Of a stretch of DNA of 64,000 nt, positions 28,452-38,699 are shown piece by piece (the stretch's first letter is position 1; every line of letters begins with the position of its first letter). The stretch is taken from contig NZ_AP018290.1 in the NCBI RefSeq assembly GCF_002368415.1, positions 2,359,470 through 2,423,469 of the forward strand, written 5' to 3'. The DNA is from Calothrix sp. NIES-4105. Its GTDB lineage: Bacteria; Cyanobacteriota; Cyanobacteriia; Cyanobacteriales; Nostocaceae. The notes beneath the pieces are model-generated. The model was given only the letters and a program-made list of their open reading frames with translations. It was not told the origin of the DNA and did not search any database. Made by a program: the position numbers and the translations under genes.

Positions 28452-28774
28452 AAAAATATAGAGAGTATGTTAAAGCATTATTAACTCGTTACGTTAATGA
28501 TGATTTATCAGATACGGACGTAGAAGTACAACTGATTTTAGATACGGAACGAGATCATTATCAGTGGATGAACGTCGGTTGGCAAGGTTTTAACCGCATT
28601 TATCGGTGTGTAATGCATTTTGATATTAAAAATGAGAAAATATGGCTTCAGCAGAATTTAACCGAGCAAAACCCAGCAGAAGAATTAGTTGAAATGGGAG
28701 TTCCTAGAGAGGATATCGTACTGGGGCTACAACCCCCCTATAAAAGGCAGTATACTGATTATGGTGTCGCTTAA
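28439..28774 (+). CDS. xisI: XisI family protein (second copy)
   Basis: 111 residues, intact: LDTERDHYQWMNVGWQG, FDIKNEKIWLQQNLTE, GVPREDIVLGLQPPYKRQYT. It starts with ATG-less GTG (gtggataaggta) overlapping the truncated xisH by 13 bases. With a truncated partner it may be on the way to loss. Confidence 0.85.
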   Translation: MDKVEKYREYVKALLTRYVNDDLSDTDVEVQLILDTERDHYQWMNVGWQGFNRIYRCVMHFDIKNEKIWLQQNLTEQNPAEELVEMGVPREDIVLGLQPPYKRQYTDYGVA

Positions 28775-28887
28775 AGTGACAGTTTGCTGCTGTTATTGCC
28801 CACTCAAGATGAGCGATGAAACGCAACTTCTTCACCTAAGAAGTAGAACGCAGAACCAATGAACGTAATATTTAATACAATAAATAC

Positions 28888-28941
28888 GTATACATACCAA
28901 TAGATACATACAAAACCTTCTTTCAACTAGAACTTAAAGGT
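28888..28941 (+). pseudogene. xisH: Third xisH fragment
   Basis: About 50 bases read VYIPIDTYKTFFQLELK, nearly identical at DNA level to the matching part of the truncated xisH at about 28330. It is isolated, without start or end. A hairpin gcacaggc/gcctgtgc lies just after (28947-28970). Confidence 0.65.
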
Positions 28942-29007
28942 TTACTGCACAGGCGCGCTCCTGCCTGTGCGACATCAGTGAAATCAGTGGCATCCGTCGT
29001 ATCCGTG

Positions 29008-32000
29008 CTAAACTTTGACGAATACGTGTGTTAGACCTTCGACTTGTTTATTCATTAAGCCATCAACTGTGGCAATGAATTCATGCTCTAAGTATGGTTT
29101 TGTCAAGTAAGCTGTGGCGCCTAAAGCTTCGGCGAGTTTACGATGTTTCTCGGCGCTACGTGATGTCAAAATAATGACTGGCTTTTCAGATAAACTAGTA
29201 TTTTGACGGACATTTGATAGTAGTTCAAAGCCGTTCATACGTGGCATTTCTAAGTCTGAAACAACTAAGTGAATTTCAGGATGATGTTGCAGTTGTTCTA
29301 CTGCTTCAATACCGTTCTGAGCTTGTATGACTTGATAACCAGCTTTCTGTAAGGTTAATGATAATGTTTGCCGTAGACTAATTGCATCATCGACGACTAA
29401 TACAACTTTTTGGTTCTTGTTATTTGTTGGTTTTGCTTGAGGTAAAATTTTGGCGCCACCAGAAAAGTTAGAATCATTACTTGAAGCTGTAAGCATTGGT
29501 GCATTGAATGTAGCACCCATTGGCAAGGCTTTTTTCTTGACTCCGGAAGATGCCGACAGTGACATTACATCTAAGGATGCTTGCATTTCGCTTGTTTCTA
29601 TGAGTAATGAACCATCGATTACTAATACAAGATTACCATTAGCAAGACTCGAACAGCCATAGACAAATTTTGGAGGCACAATTGTTGAATTCAAAGGACG
29701 AATTACAAGCTCTTGCTCACCAATAATTTGGTCAACTTCTAAAGCCAATATGTCTTGATTTCGTCGCAGCACTAATACTGGGTTTGCTACTTCCTCACGC
29801 TCTTGAACTATGGTACTGTGGTTAAAGTTGGCGCCGCTTCTAAATGAACCACTATAGTGCAAGTAATCAGATAAATTACGTAAGCTAACCATGCGTCCGG
29901 AATTGCCAGCATTCCAATGTAGAACTTTTCTGCCTTCAAATTCTTTGATTTGGTCAGAGGATGGCAACAAGATTTTTTCGATACTATCTAACAGTAAGGC
30001 ATACACCGCACCTCCTGCTTGGACAATCATCAACTGGTCGGTAGTCATAGAGAATGGTAATTTGAGTACGAACGTTGTTCCTTGGTTAGGGAGAGAATAA
30101 ACTGATATCGAACCATTAAGAGCTTGTAATTGGGTTTGAACTATATCTAATCCAATACCACGTCCAGAAATCTCGCTGACTTGACCAGCGGTTGAAAACC
30201 CTGGAGAAAATAATAGTTCTAAAAGCTCCTCCTCGGTAGGATGATAGGAATCGGAAATTAAGCCAAGGTCAATACCTTTTTTGCGAATTTTCTCAAAGTT
30301 TAAACCTTGCCCGTCGTCCTTGACTTCAATGACTGTTTGGCTACCTTGGTGATATGCTCGAATGGAAATTACACCACTCTCAGACTTACCTTGTTTTTGC
30401 CTTACTTCTTTTGTCTCAATACCGTGGTCAAATGCGTTACGCACTAAATGTAACAAGGGGTCGTAGAGTTTTTCCGAAATCGCTTTATCTACTAGTACTT
30501 GAGTCCCGAATAATTTGACTTCAGCTTTTTTACCGTAAACGTTTGCCAAGTTTCCAACTAATTGTGGGAAACGATTTAGTATGTTCGCCAGTGGCGCCAT
30601 TCGTGCTTCTACGATGTTATCAATGATATTAAGCGTTAAATTTTGATTTTTATCGTGAACTTGCGTTGATTGTCGTAGAATTAAATCGAGTGATTCGGCT
30701 ATTTCTTGTAACTGCAATGTCTCTTCTTGTGCCGAGTGCAGCGTCATATAGAATTCGTTGTAGTCATCCATTTCCAGCGAGTCAAAATCTATCGATGCTA
30801 CCTTTTTTGTCGCTTGGTCTTTATGTGACTGCATCTGAAGCGGTAAATCGCGCAACTCACTTATGGTTGCTTGATGTCTTTGAATATGTTGAGATAACTG
30901 CTCAATAATTTGTTGTAGTTGTTCATCTTGCAAGGTTCGGCGTTTTTGATAAATCAACAGTTCTCCTGCAAGATAGTTAAGACGTTGCAATCCATCAACA
31001 TCGACTCTTACAAACGAACGCTGGCGATGATTATTAGAATTGCTCGCTGTTTGAGATTTTTGCAGTATACTTTGTTCTGGCTGTGCATTAACTGCGCTGG
31101 CAACATTTACAACTGTATCACCTATATCAGCCTCTTCTGCTACTTTAGCAATTATTGGTTCATTAGGTTGCAATTTAGTATCAGCAGGCTGGGCAATGCT
31201 AGGAACGTATTCTTCTTGATAAAAGCTAGCATTTTGGATAGCGGTTTCAGCTATATTAGTACTAAAAGTGTGAGTTATTTCTTCACCCCATATAGCCTCA
31301 ATGCCGTTTTGAGTGGGTTCGCTTGGCGCCGTCGATACTTCTTTAATTTCAAGTAATGTTTGTAATTTAGGGCTGTTACTCCAATTCTTCTCGGCGGTGG
31401 TGACAGGAGGATAATTTTTATAATCTTGTGCTAATTGATTAATTAGATTTTGCAAAAACTCCACAATAGGAGAACTAGTATCTACATCAGCGTATTTATA
31501 TTTGGCAACACTGAGTAAAACATTGAGAATTATACCTTGGCGATATATTGACAAACTCGGTGTATCGTCTTCATCGTGTAAATACAACCAAAACTCGCTC
31601 AACCAATTTTCTACATAATCAGCAATGTTTTTTACTCCTCTTTTGGGAATGATCAGCGATAAGCTCAGTTCTTTTTCAGGTATATTTAGCTCATGATTAA
31701 ACCAACCTAAAATGAAACGAATTATTTTTAAATATAGTTTGGCGGTAGCTGCTTTTAAAGGTTCGTCCTGAGTATTATTTGGTTGAGTGAGAAAATTATA
31801 GAGTTTTTCTACTTCGCTTCTCAGAGAATATGATTCTTTAGCAGAAGATGTAATCCGGCTTGTTTCTTCTATTTTTGGTTGTAAAGATATATCTTCTTGA
31901 TTTTCTACAATGATATTATTGTCATATGCATTTTCTGATAGATGCTCAGGAAAATTATTAGATAAATCAATAGAATACATCTCTTCCTCCGTTGCATAAG

Positions 32001-32790
32001 ATACAACTTGGGATAGTGAAAGCAACGTTTCAGAAGGTTCACCTCCACGCACACGGTCACCTGCAAGTACATCAACGCGCGCTTTTTGTAGACTCTCTGA
32101 ACTAGCTTTAGCGACTTCAAGTGCAGCATCAGGATTCGCATCGAGTGCAGCTACCATTGCTTGGGCAATTGCAGCAAAGCCAGGTAAGTTTAAAGATTCT
32201 GCCAACCCTAAAAATACTTCAGCTTGAGAGCGTAAAAACTCTGCCAGTTCGTCATTTTCTGGGGGCACGTGTAATATTTCAGCAATACTATCAATACGCT
32301 GCGATACACCCGTCTCAAATATTGATAAAACAATATCAAACCCCAACTCTTCTGAAGTTGGAATATAAACATCGGCGCCAAACGCATCACCAAGTTTTTC
32401 TTGCAACTGAGCAAACACTGATGCCGCGCGCTGAAGAATATCATCATTATCAACAGTAGTTTTAGTAATTTCAGCAGTTACAGGCAACTGCAAACACTCA
32501 TATGCCTGGAATAGCAATGTTTGTAGCTGTGCATCAATTAGCACATCAGGACTATAAAGCGCTTTAAAAATATCTTCGAGTGAGTGAGCAACCTTATTAA
32601 TAACATCGAGTCCAACGTTAGCGGCGCCACCCTTAAGTGTATGAGTCGCGCGCATCAAGTTATGAACTTTAGCAGTGCTGTAATTATCAGCCAAACTAAA
32701 AAGTTCTTCCTCAATTGTTTGTAGTAACTCAGGAGCTTCGGTTAAAAAGTAAATATAACCCTGCTCTCTTATCGAGGCATCTGTAATCAT
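29008..32790 (-). CDS. CheA-type hybrid histidine kinase with receiver (PixL/PilL-like)
   Basis: 1260 residues. N-terminal Hpt domain with phosphoacceptor His50 (RATHTLKGGAANVG), a long linker with a second Hpt-like helical region, an all-helical P3-like dimerisation part (about 600-720), HATPase domain (LVRNAFDHGIE, DDGQGLNFEKI, ISGRGIGLDIV), a CheW-like domain, and a C-terminal receiver with phosphoacceptor Asp in VVSDLEMPRMNG and Lys in YLTKPY. This is the last gene of the five-gene taxis operon. It converts signals from the multi-GAF MCP into phosphorylation of the CheY-type regulators that control type IV pili. Confidence 0.92.
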   Translation of the reverse strand: MITDASIREQGYIYFLTEAPELLQTIEEELFSLADNYSTAKVHNLMRATHTLKGGAANVGLDVINKVAHSLEDIFKALYSPDVLIDAQLQTLLFQAYECLQLPVTAEITKTTVDNDDILQRAASVFAQLQEKLGDAFGADVYIPTSEELGFDIVLSIFETGVSQRIDSIAEILHVPPENDELAEFLRSQAEVFLGLAESLNLPGFAAIAQAMVAALDANPDAALEVAKASSESLQKARVDVLAGDRVRGGEPSETLLSLSQVVSYATEEEMYSIDLSNNFPEHLSENAYDNNIIVENQEDISLQPKIEETSRITSSAKESYSLRSEVEKLYNFLTQPNNTQDEPLKAATAKLYLKIIRFILGWFNHELNIPEKELSLSLIIPKRGVKNIADYVENWLSEFWLYLHDEDDTPSLSIYRQGIILNVLLSVAKYKYADVDTSSPIVEFLQNLINQLAQDYKNYPPVTTAEKNWSNSPKLQTLLEIKEVSTAPSEPTQNGIEAIWGEEITHTFSTNIAETAIQNASFYQEEYVPSIAQPADTKLQPNEPIIAKVAEEADIGDTVVNVASAVNAQPEQSILQKSQTASNSNNHRQRSFVRVDVDGLQRLNYLAGELLIYQKRRTLQDEQLQQIIEQLSQHIQRHQATISELRDLPLQMQSHKDQATKKVASIDFDSLEMDDYNEFYMTLHSAQEETLQLQEIAESLDLILRQSTQVHDKNQNLTLNIIDNIVEARMAPLANILNRFPQLVGNLANVYGKKAEVKLFGTQVLVDKAISEKLYDPLLHLVRNAFDHGIETKEVRQKQGKSESGVISIRAYHQGSQTVIEVKDDGQGLNFEKIRKKGIDLGLISDSYHPTEEELLELLFSPGFSTAGQVSEISGRGIGLDIVQTQLQALNGSISVYSLPNQGTTFVLKLPFSMTTDQLMIVQAGGAVYALLLDSIEKILLPSSDQIKEFEGRKVLHWNAGNSGRMVSLRNLSDYLHYSGSFRSGANFNHSTIVQEREEVANPVLVLRRNQDILALEVDQIIGEQELVIRPLNSTIVPPKFVYGCSSLANGNLVLVIDGSLLIETSEMQASLDVMSLSASSGVKKKALPMGATFNAPMLTASSNDSNFSGGAKILPQAKPTNNKNQKVVLVVDDAISLRQTLSLTLQKAGYQVIQAQNGIEAVEQLQHHPEIHLVVSDLEMPRMNGFELLSNVRQNTSLSEKPVIILTSRSAEKHRKLAEALGATAYLTKPYLEHEFIATVDGLMNKQVEGLTHVFVKV

Positions 32791-32860
32791 AATAAAAGTT
32801 ATAAATTATAAGTTAGGGTAATACCTGTTTTATTTCTCTGTAACCTCTGTGTCTCTACAG

Positions 32861-33037
32861 CTACTATGTACACACATTATTCAATAAAGCTGTGTATTCC
32901 CCCTTTGTGTCCTTTGTGTTCTTTGTGGTTCATTAAAGAAATAAACCACAAAGGCACGAAGGACACAAAGAAAGAAGAGTAATTTATGCTAAATCTTGTA
33001 TTCAAGCAACTTTAAAAGACTTGTGTGTACACGGTAG
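32861..33037. mobile_element. MITE-like element, copy 2 (degraded, about 177 bp)
   Basis: Ends ctactatgtacacaca and tgtgtgtacacggtag match the other two copies. The interior again carries ctttgtgtcctttgtg and cacaaagaaag inverted segments. No convincing target duplication remains. It lies inside the taxis operon, between the MCP and the CheA genes, so it is transcribed with them. Confidence 0.65.
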
Positions 33038-33053
33038 GAGAAACAGTGAGGGA

Positions 33054-36000
33054 TTAGTTGACTTTGAATTTGCTAGCGCTGGACAATAATTCTTGCGCCA
33101 TTTCGGAGAGTTGATTGAAGACTGTGGTGATATTGTAGGCTTCTGCTGAGGTCTTATTCGCAATTTTTGCTACGTCTTTCATCGAAGCTGTTACTGATAC
33201 AGATTGCAACATTTGTCCTTGTGTAGCATCGGTAATCTGTTGTAATAACTTACTAATTTCAGCAGTTGCTACTACAATCGCATTCAAGCTCAACCGAGTG
33301 TCGTTAACAAGGTTTGTACCTTCAACTACCTGCTGAATACCTGTTTCCATTGCTACGGCAACTTCACCTGTTTCTTCTTGAATTTCTTGAACGAGTTTCT
33401 CAATTTCAATTGTTGCTGCTGCTGACTGACGCGAGAGCGAACGTACTTCATCTGCAACTACTGCAAATCCTTTACCGTATTCTCCCGCGCGGGTTGCTTC
33501 GATTGCTGCATTGAGCGCAAGTACGTTGGTTTGAGTCGCAAAGTTACTAATCAAGTTCACAACCTTAGAGATTTTCTGCGAAGATTCTGAGAGACGCTTA
33601 ATCTTTTTACTTGTTTGAGAAACTGTCTCACGGATACCTTGAATTGCTTCTACCGTTAAGTTCATCGCTTCATCGCCAGATTCTACAGTTCGGTTAGCTT
33701 GTTGTACTGCTAATTGTACTAATTCAGCATTACCTACAACTGCCTGAGTCGAATCTACCATTTGCTGAATTTCGCCCAAAGCTTCGTTTAGTTCTTTTGA
33801 TTGCTGTTGTGCTAGGTTTGTTAGTCCTGATAGCGATGCACTACTCTGGCTTGAAGTTGATGCTACTTGTTGCGCGGCTGCTTGTACTTGAACGACGATT
33901 TGACGCAATGCTTGCAAGGTATTATTATATGCATCTGCGATTGTGCCTAGCTCATCTTCAGTAATTGGCGCCCGTACTGTCAAGTCACCATTTAGTGCTG
34001 GACGAACAGCAGAAAGAAGTTGCATGGCGCCTTTCTGTAAGTACTCTTTTGCTTCTTTTTCGCGTTCTACAGCTTCAGCAACTCGCGTTGATTGTGCTTG
34101 TAGTTGATGTAAATACTCTGTTTGTTGCAGCGCAATTCCTAACTGGTCGCCAATACGTGACAGCAAGCTAACTTCAGATTCTGTCCATTCACGTACACCA
34201 GAGTTTTCATATGCTGCCAACATTCCCCAAAGCTTGGAACCTTGAAAAATCGGCACAATTGCATAAGCTTTAGCTTGATATTCGTCCAATACTTCGGTGT
34301 AACAAGACGAGAAACCAGCATTATGAACATCGGGTCGAACATATACTCGACGGTTACGTAGTTCGCCACCTTCTGTAGCTTGCAAATAAGTGTCTACATG
34401 AGCTTCACTGGTAGCAAACAAACTACGCATACCATAACAACCACTGATGCTTTCCTGGAGCCGAGGAATTTTATTTTGCTTTTCTAAAAGCGATACCCAA
34501 CCATTATTAACTGATTCCGCAACAAATAAACCACTCCAGTCAGGGTTAAAACGATACACTGCCACACGGTCGGTGTTAAGAAGCGTACGTACTTCTTTCG
34601 TAGCTATATTGAAGATGGACTGCATATCCATCGCTTGACGAATTTTGTCAATAAGGGTCGCTGCATCCCGGTCACGTTTCGCTGCTTTTTCAATCTCTTT
34701 ATTCTTCTGTTGCAATTGGTGCAAATACTCAACTTGTTGCAGTGCTACACCTAATTGGTCGCTAACACGTAACAGCAAGTTAACTTCTGTTTCTTCCCAC
34801 TCTCGTACACCAGTATTTTGATATGCAGCTAGCAATCCCCAGAGAGCATCTCCCTGGAAAATCGGTACAATTACATACGCGCGGGCTTGATACTGTTCTA
34901 ATATCTGAATATGGCAGTCAGCATGACCCATTGCGTACATGTCCGACGCAACAAAATACTCACGGTTACGATATCGTCCACCTTGAGTTTCTTGCAAATA
35001 GGTATCTGCCCAAACTTGTCCACCTGATGGTCCAACTAAACGCACCCAATTACTGCCTACTGACTCAGCTACAAACTCACCACTCCAATCTGGTTTAAAC
35101 TGAAAAACAACAACTCGGTCAGCATTAAGCAGTGAACGCACTTCTTTAGTTGTTGTGCTGAAGATAAAGTCAACATCAAGCGACTGACGAATTTTGTCAA
35201 TAACTGCAGTAACAGAAGAGTCTAATTCGGCTAATTTTGCTGCTTTTTGTGATTGTTGCTGTAATTTTTCAAATGTTTCTGCTTGTTGCATTGCCGCTCC
35301 TAAAAGTGCAGCAACTTGCTCCATCATCGTAACTTCAAATGCTTCCCATTTACGAGGCGCCGAGTGTTGGTAGCTTGCTAAAAACGCCCAAAGCTTATTT
35401 TCTCTGAAAATAGGAACCGTAAGATAAGCTTTTGCCTCAAATTGTTCTAACAGTTCCATATAACAGGGTGGAAAACCTGCTTCTTTAACATCATTGATAA
35501 CAAAACTTGTTTTTTGCTTGTAGCGACCACCTTGATTATCTTGCAGGTAAGTATCTTTATTTTTATAGACATCAGCAAGATTACGGATTGAATCGCAATG
35601 ACCGTTTTCTTTTAACAGTGCTTGGTTAATTTCTTCTTTATTTTTAAAAGGAATCCAACCTTTAGAAACTGATTCGGCAATAAATTCACCGCTCCAGTCA
35701 GGGTTAAAACGATACACAACTGTACGGTCTGCCTCTAGCAAGCGACGAACTTCTGCAACTGTTGTTTGAAGAATGCTGTCAAATAGTGAGGTATCAGTAA
35801 CTGTTGAAGTAAGAGCTTCACCAATCTTACGAGTTAAAGCAATTAGACTTTGCTGACGTTCAGCAGTGCGTGCTAGTTGTCTGGACTGTTCTTGGGTTTG
35901 TTGTAGTGTCTCGACTTGTACTACCGCAACACCTAAATTAGTTGCAAACTGATTTAATAATTTAACTTCCCACTCTTGCCACTCACGAGTTCTAGAGTTT

Positions 36001-37085
36001 TGATAAGCTGCTAACAAACCCCATAGCTTGTTTCCTGAGAATACGGGAACAGTAGCGTATGCTTTGATTTCAAATTGTTCGAGAATCTCAACGTGGCAAG
36101 GTGAGTGACCCATTTTATAGATATCGTTAGCTATCAAATTCTCATGACGTCTGTAACGTCCACCTTGAGTTTCTTGTAAGTGAGTGTCTTCCCAAACAGT
36201 TTTAATATCATTACCAACCAAACGCATCCAACCACCAGCGACTGATTCCGCGACAAACTCACCACTCCAGTCGGGTTTAAAGCGATAAACAGCCACTCTA
36301 TCGCATTGAAGCATTTGCCGAATTTCTTGAGTAGCTGTTTGAAAAATTCGGTCGAGACTCGACGCGCGCTGAATCTTATCAATCACTTTGACGAAGGACT
36401 GATGCTCTCCTTCTTGACGCTGAAGTTGTTTTTGATACTCAAAACTTACTAATTTGCTTTTAAACTCGGCACAAAGCTGTGAAAGTAAAGTAATTTCAGA
36501 TTCTTGCCAAGCGCGCGAGGTTGCACAACTATGAGCTACCAGCAAACCCCAAACATTTCCTTCAAGAACAACAGGTAAACTCAAACTCGATTTAATTTGG
36601 AATTTATTGAGCAACTGCATCTGATAAGCGCTCAACTCAACTAAATTATCTTCAACTTGAACAACTACAGGTTCTAAATATTCTTTACTTGTTTCCAAAC
36701 CAAACAAAACAGATGGTAAAGTTTCATCACGGGCAGGTGTCCATTTATTGCTTCTAGATTCAGCAATAACAACTCCAGATTCTGAGTTAGTAAAGCGATA
36801 AACAAGAACACGGTCAATTTCAAGTTTTTCCCGGATTGCTTGTACAAGGGTTGTATTTAGAGTATTAATATCCCCAGCTTGATGCATTGCTGACGCTATG
36901 CGCGCGAACATCTGGCGCCATACCTTAAACTGTTGCTCAGGACTGTCAGTATTAGAACTATTATTTAAACTTGCTAATTGGGCTAAATCTTGACTTGAGG
37001 TCGTTGGTGTCATACTCGTTACATTATTTTTTTCAATTTCTTCAGAATGATGTCCGTTTGCTTGTTCTTGATACACGTTTGTCAT
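33054..37085 (-). CDS. Methyl-accepting chemotaxis protein with five GAF domains (PixJ-like)
   Basis: 1343 residues, no membrane segment seen. GAF1 (about 65-215) lacks a chromophore Cys. GAF2 (about 235-395) and GAF4 (about 630-790) have W-x-D ([18 protein letters not shown]) plus Cys-His (GHSPCH, GHADCH), the pattern of AnPixJ-type red/green cyanobacteriochromes. GAF3 and GAF5 have Cys-Tyr (GFPPCY, GFSSCY) and an insertion with an extra Cys (GHCDS, SGCYG). Then comes a HAMP-like linker and an MA signalling domain ([18 protein letters not shown]). Probably a bilin-binding phototaxis receptor. Confidence 0.9.
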   Translation of the reverse strand: MTNVYQEQANGHHSEEIEKNNVTSMTPTTSSQDLAQLASLNNSSNTDSPEQQFKVWRQMFARIASAMHQAGDINTLNTTLVQAIREKLEIDRVLVYRFTNSESGVVIAESRSNKWTPARDETLPSVLFGLETSKEYLEPVVVQVEDNLVELSAYQMQLLNKFQIKSSLSLPVVLEGNVWGLLVAHSCATSRAWQESEITLLSQLCAEFKSKLVSFEYQKQLQRQEGEHQSFVKVIDKIQRASSLDRIFQTATQEIRQMLQCDRVAVYRFKPDWSGEFVAESVAGGWMRLVGNDIKTVWEDTHLQETQGGRYRRHENLIANDIYKMGHSPCHVEILEQFEIKAYATVPVFSGNKLWGLLAAYQNSRTREWQEWEVKLLNQFATNLGVAVVQVETLQQTQEQSRQLARTAERQQSLIALTRKIGEALTSTVTDTSLFDSILQTTVAEVRRLLEADRTVVYRFNPDWSGEFIAESVSKGWIPFKNKEEINQALLKENGHCDSIRNLADVYKNKDTYLQDNQGGRYKQKTSFVINDVKEAGFPPCYMELLEQFEAKAYLTVPIFRENKLWAFLASYQHSAPRKWEAFEVTMMEQVAALLGAAMQQAETFEKLQQQSQKAAKLAELDSSVTAVIDKIRQSLDVDFIFSTTTKEVRSLLNADRVVVFQFKPDWSGEFVAESVGSNWVRLVGPSGGQVWADTYLQETQGGRYRNREYFVASDMYAMGHADCHIQILEQYQARAYVIVPIFQGDALWGLLAAYQNTGVREWEETEVNLLLRVSDQLGVALQQVEYLHQLQQKNKEIEKAAKRDRDAATLIDKIRQAMDMQSIFNIATKEVRTLLNTDRVAVYRFNPDWSGLFVAESVNNGWVSLLEKQNKIPRLQESISGCYGMRSLFATSEAHVDTYLQATEGGELRNRRVYVRPDVHNAGFSSCYTEVLDEYQAKAYAIVPIFQGSKLWGMLAAYENSGVREWTESEVSLLSRIGDQLGIALQQTEYLHQLQAQSTRVAEAVEREKEAKEYLQKGAMQLLSAVRPALNGDLTVRAPITEDELGTIADAYNNTLQALRQIVVQVQAAAQQVASTSSQSSASLSGLTNLAQQQSKELNEALGEIQQMVDSTQAVVGNAELVQLAVQQANRTVESGDEAMNLTVEAIQGIRETVSQTSKKIKRLSESSQKISKVVNLISNFATQTNVLALNAAIEATRAGEYGKGFAVVADEVRSLSRQSAAATIEIEKLVQEIQEETGEVAVAMETGIQQVVEGTNLVNDTRLSLNAIVVATAEISKLLQQITDATQGQMLQSVSVTASMKDVAKIANKTSAEAYNITTVFNQLSEMAQELLSSASKFKVN

Positions 37086-37150
37086 AATAAAAAGGCCTTA
37101 AAAACTATTAATTACGAATTGCTGGTAAGGTGGGCATTGCCCACCCTACT

Positions 37151-37264
37151 GTACGGGCGGGTTCAGCTAAATTTTCCGTTATTTACCAGGATATAAATAA
37201 ACTAACTAACTTGTACGGGCGGGTTCAGCTAAATTTTCCGTTATTTACCAGGATATAAGTAAAC
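37151..37264. repeat. Two tandem copies of a 62-bp direct repeat
   Basis: The sequence from gtacgggcgggttcag to ccaggatataa occurs at 37151 and again at 37213. The array is in the 190-base space between the cheW-like and MCP genes, inside the operon. It is preceded by gtgggcattgcccacc, another small palindrome that recurs in altered form near 56813. Confidence 0.8.
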
Positions 37265-37275
37265 CCGCCCCTCCT

Positions 37276-37761
37276 TTAATTATGAATACTCCACATTGGA
37301 GAATCAATAATAGATTTCGCATCTAAGCTAATAATCATTTTCTCATTTAAATCGATAAAATATCCTTCTAAAAAAGAAGCTATTTCATGTGAAAATAAAT
37401 CAAGATTAGCTGGTTTTAATGAATCTCTATCAAACGATTCTATATCCATTAATTGACGAACCAACAAACCCAAATACTTATCTTCTTTTCTGACTACAAC
37501 AGCCATCATCTTAGAGGTAATATTATGGTTTTTAGCTAATGATTCATAACCAAGCATATTTTCTATATCTATAAGCCATAACATTTCGCCACGCCAATTA
37601 TAGATTCCAGCAACACAGCTAGGCATTTGTGGTACACCACATATCTCTAAGGGGGACACCTGTAATACTTCTGTAATGTTAGATAAAGAAATTACAGCCG
37701 TATCTTTATCACCCAAATGAAAAGTTAAGAATTTTTGATCTTGTTCAGCTTCTAACACCAC
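37276..37761 (-). CDS. CheW-type coupling protein (PixI/PilI-like)
   Basis: 161 residues, one CheW domain: FLTFHLGDKDTAVISLSNIT, VLQVSPLEICGVPQMPSCVA, GIYNWRGEMLWLIDIENMLG. CheW links the MCP to the CheA kinase. It is the third gene in transcription order of the taxis operon. Confidence 0.9.
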   Translation of the reverse strand: MVLEAEQDQKFLTFHLGDKDTAVISLSNITEVLQVSPLEICGVPQMPSCVAGIYNWRGEMLWLIDIENMLGYESLAKNHNITSKMMAVVVRKEDKYLGLLVRQLMDIESFDRDSLKPANLDLFSHEIASFLEGYFIDLNEKMIISLDAKSIIDSPMWSIHN

Positions 37762-38009
37762 TAATCCTTCAACATATATATTTACTTTACTTACTGTACG
37801 TACTATGATTGCTGCGTTTTATGTGTTTATTTATAGTAAAGACGCGCGTATATATTTACCATGCAGATAAAATCTACGGTTTACGCGCCTTCACATCAAC
37901 TATGCTATGACACAAAAACTAATTTATAAAGCAAAAATCAAACTATGTGACTTCAGAATTTTAGTTAAGTATCTTCTAGATATATCGTGTTGATTATAGC
38001 GTTATCTCG

Positions 38010-38378
38010 CTACTTAATTAGTTGCTTTATTGCTCCTTCTAGTTCTTCTTGGTCTATTGGTTTAGAAATATAAGCGTCGGCGCCTAACATCGTTCCCCAC
38101 ATCTTATCAACATCGGTATTTTTTGTTGAACAGAAAATAACAGGAATTCCGCTAGTTGTCGGATTATTCTTTAGCTCTCTACAAATTTCGTAACCGCTTT
38201 TACCAGGTAGTATAACATCAAGAAAAATCAAATCGGGTCTGCTACTACTCAATCTTTCTTGCGCTTCTTCGCTACTCTTGGCACTAATTACAGAAAAGCC
38301 TGCCTGTTGCAAGTAACGGCTAATAATTTCCATATCGGTTAAGCCATCTTCAACAACTAAAACAGTACTCATTGGCAA
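38010..38378 (-). CDS. CheY-type response regulator (PixH/PilH-like)
   Basis: 122 residues, a lone receiver domain. Phosphoacceptor Asp54 (IFLDVILPGKSG), acidic pair at VEDG and Lys106 (YISKPI) are all present. No output domain, so it acts by protein contact, as PilH/PixH do in pilus-based motility. It is the second gene of the operon. Confidence 0.92.
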   Translation of the reverse strand: MPMSTVLVVEDGLTDMEIISRYLQQAGFSVISAKSSEEAQERLSSSRPDLIFLDVILPGKSGYEICRELKNNPTTSGIPVIFCSTKNTDVDKMWGTMLGADAYISKPIDQEELEGAIKQLIK

Positions 38379-38699
38379 TCACCTGTAGTTTTCAAAAAAA
38401 GAAACAAAAACTTTATTACTGTACCCAGCCTAGCTTTGTGTAAAATAAACACAGCTAAATATTAATGCAGGAATTTATACAAGCGCGTAGAAGGATAATC
38501 ATCAAGATAAGTATAAAAATTATCTTGTAATGTGATTTTGTAATCAGAACTTATTAATTCGCACCCCCTTTAAAAATGTCTACCTTTGCAGTTGCCTTTA
38601 TCTCATTGTGATGCATCACTTCATAAATCGGCTCAGTAAAACCACTTATAAACAGCCGACCAAAAGCGCGCGCATGACTTAATATGTATTAGGTCTGGT
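38379..38699. other. 321-base gap between two taxis genes, nothing recognised
   Basis: AT-rich spacer between the PatA-like and CheY-like genes. Reading frames here are short and unlike known proteins. No strong hairpin or repeat was seen, so a second internal promoter for the downstream genes is possible but not shown. Confidence 0.4.
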
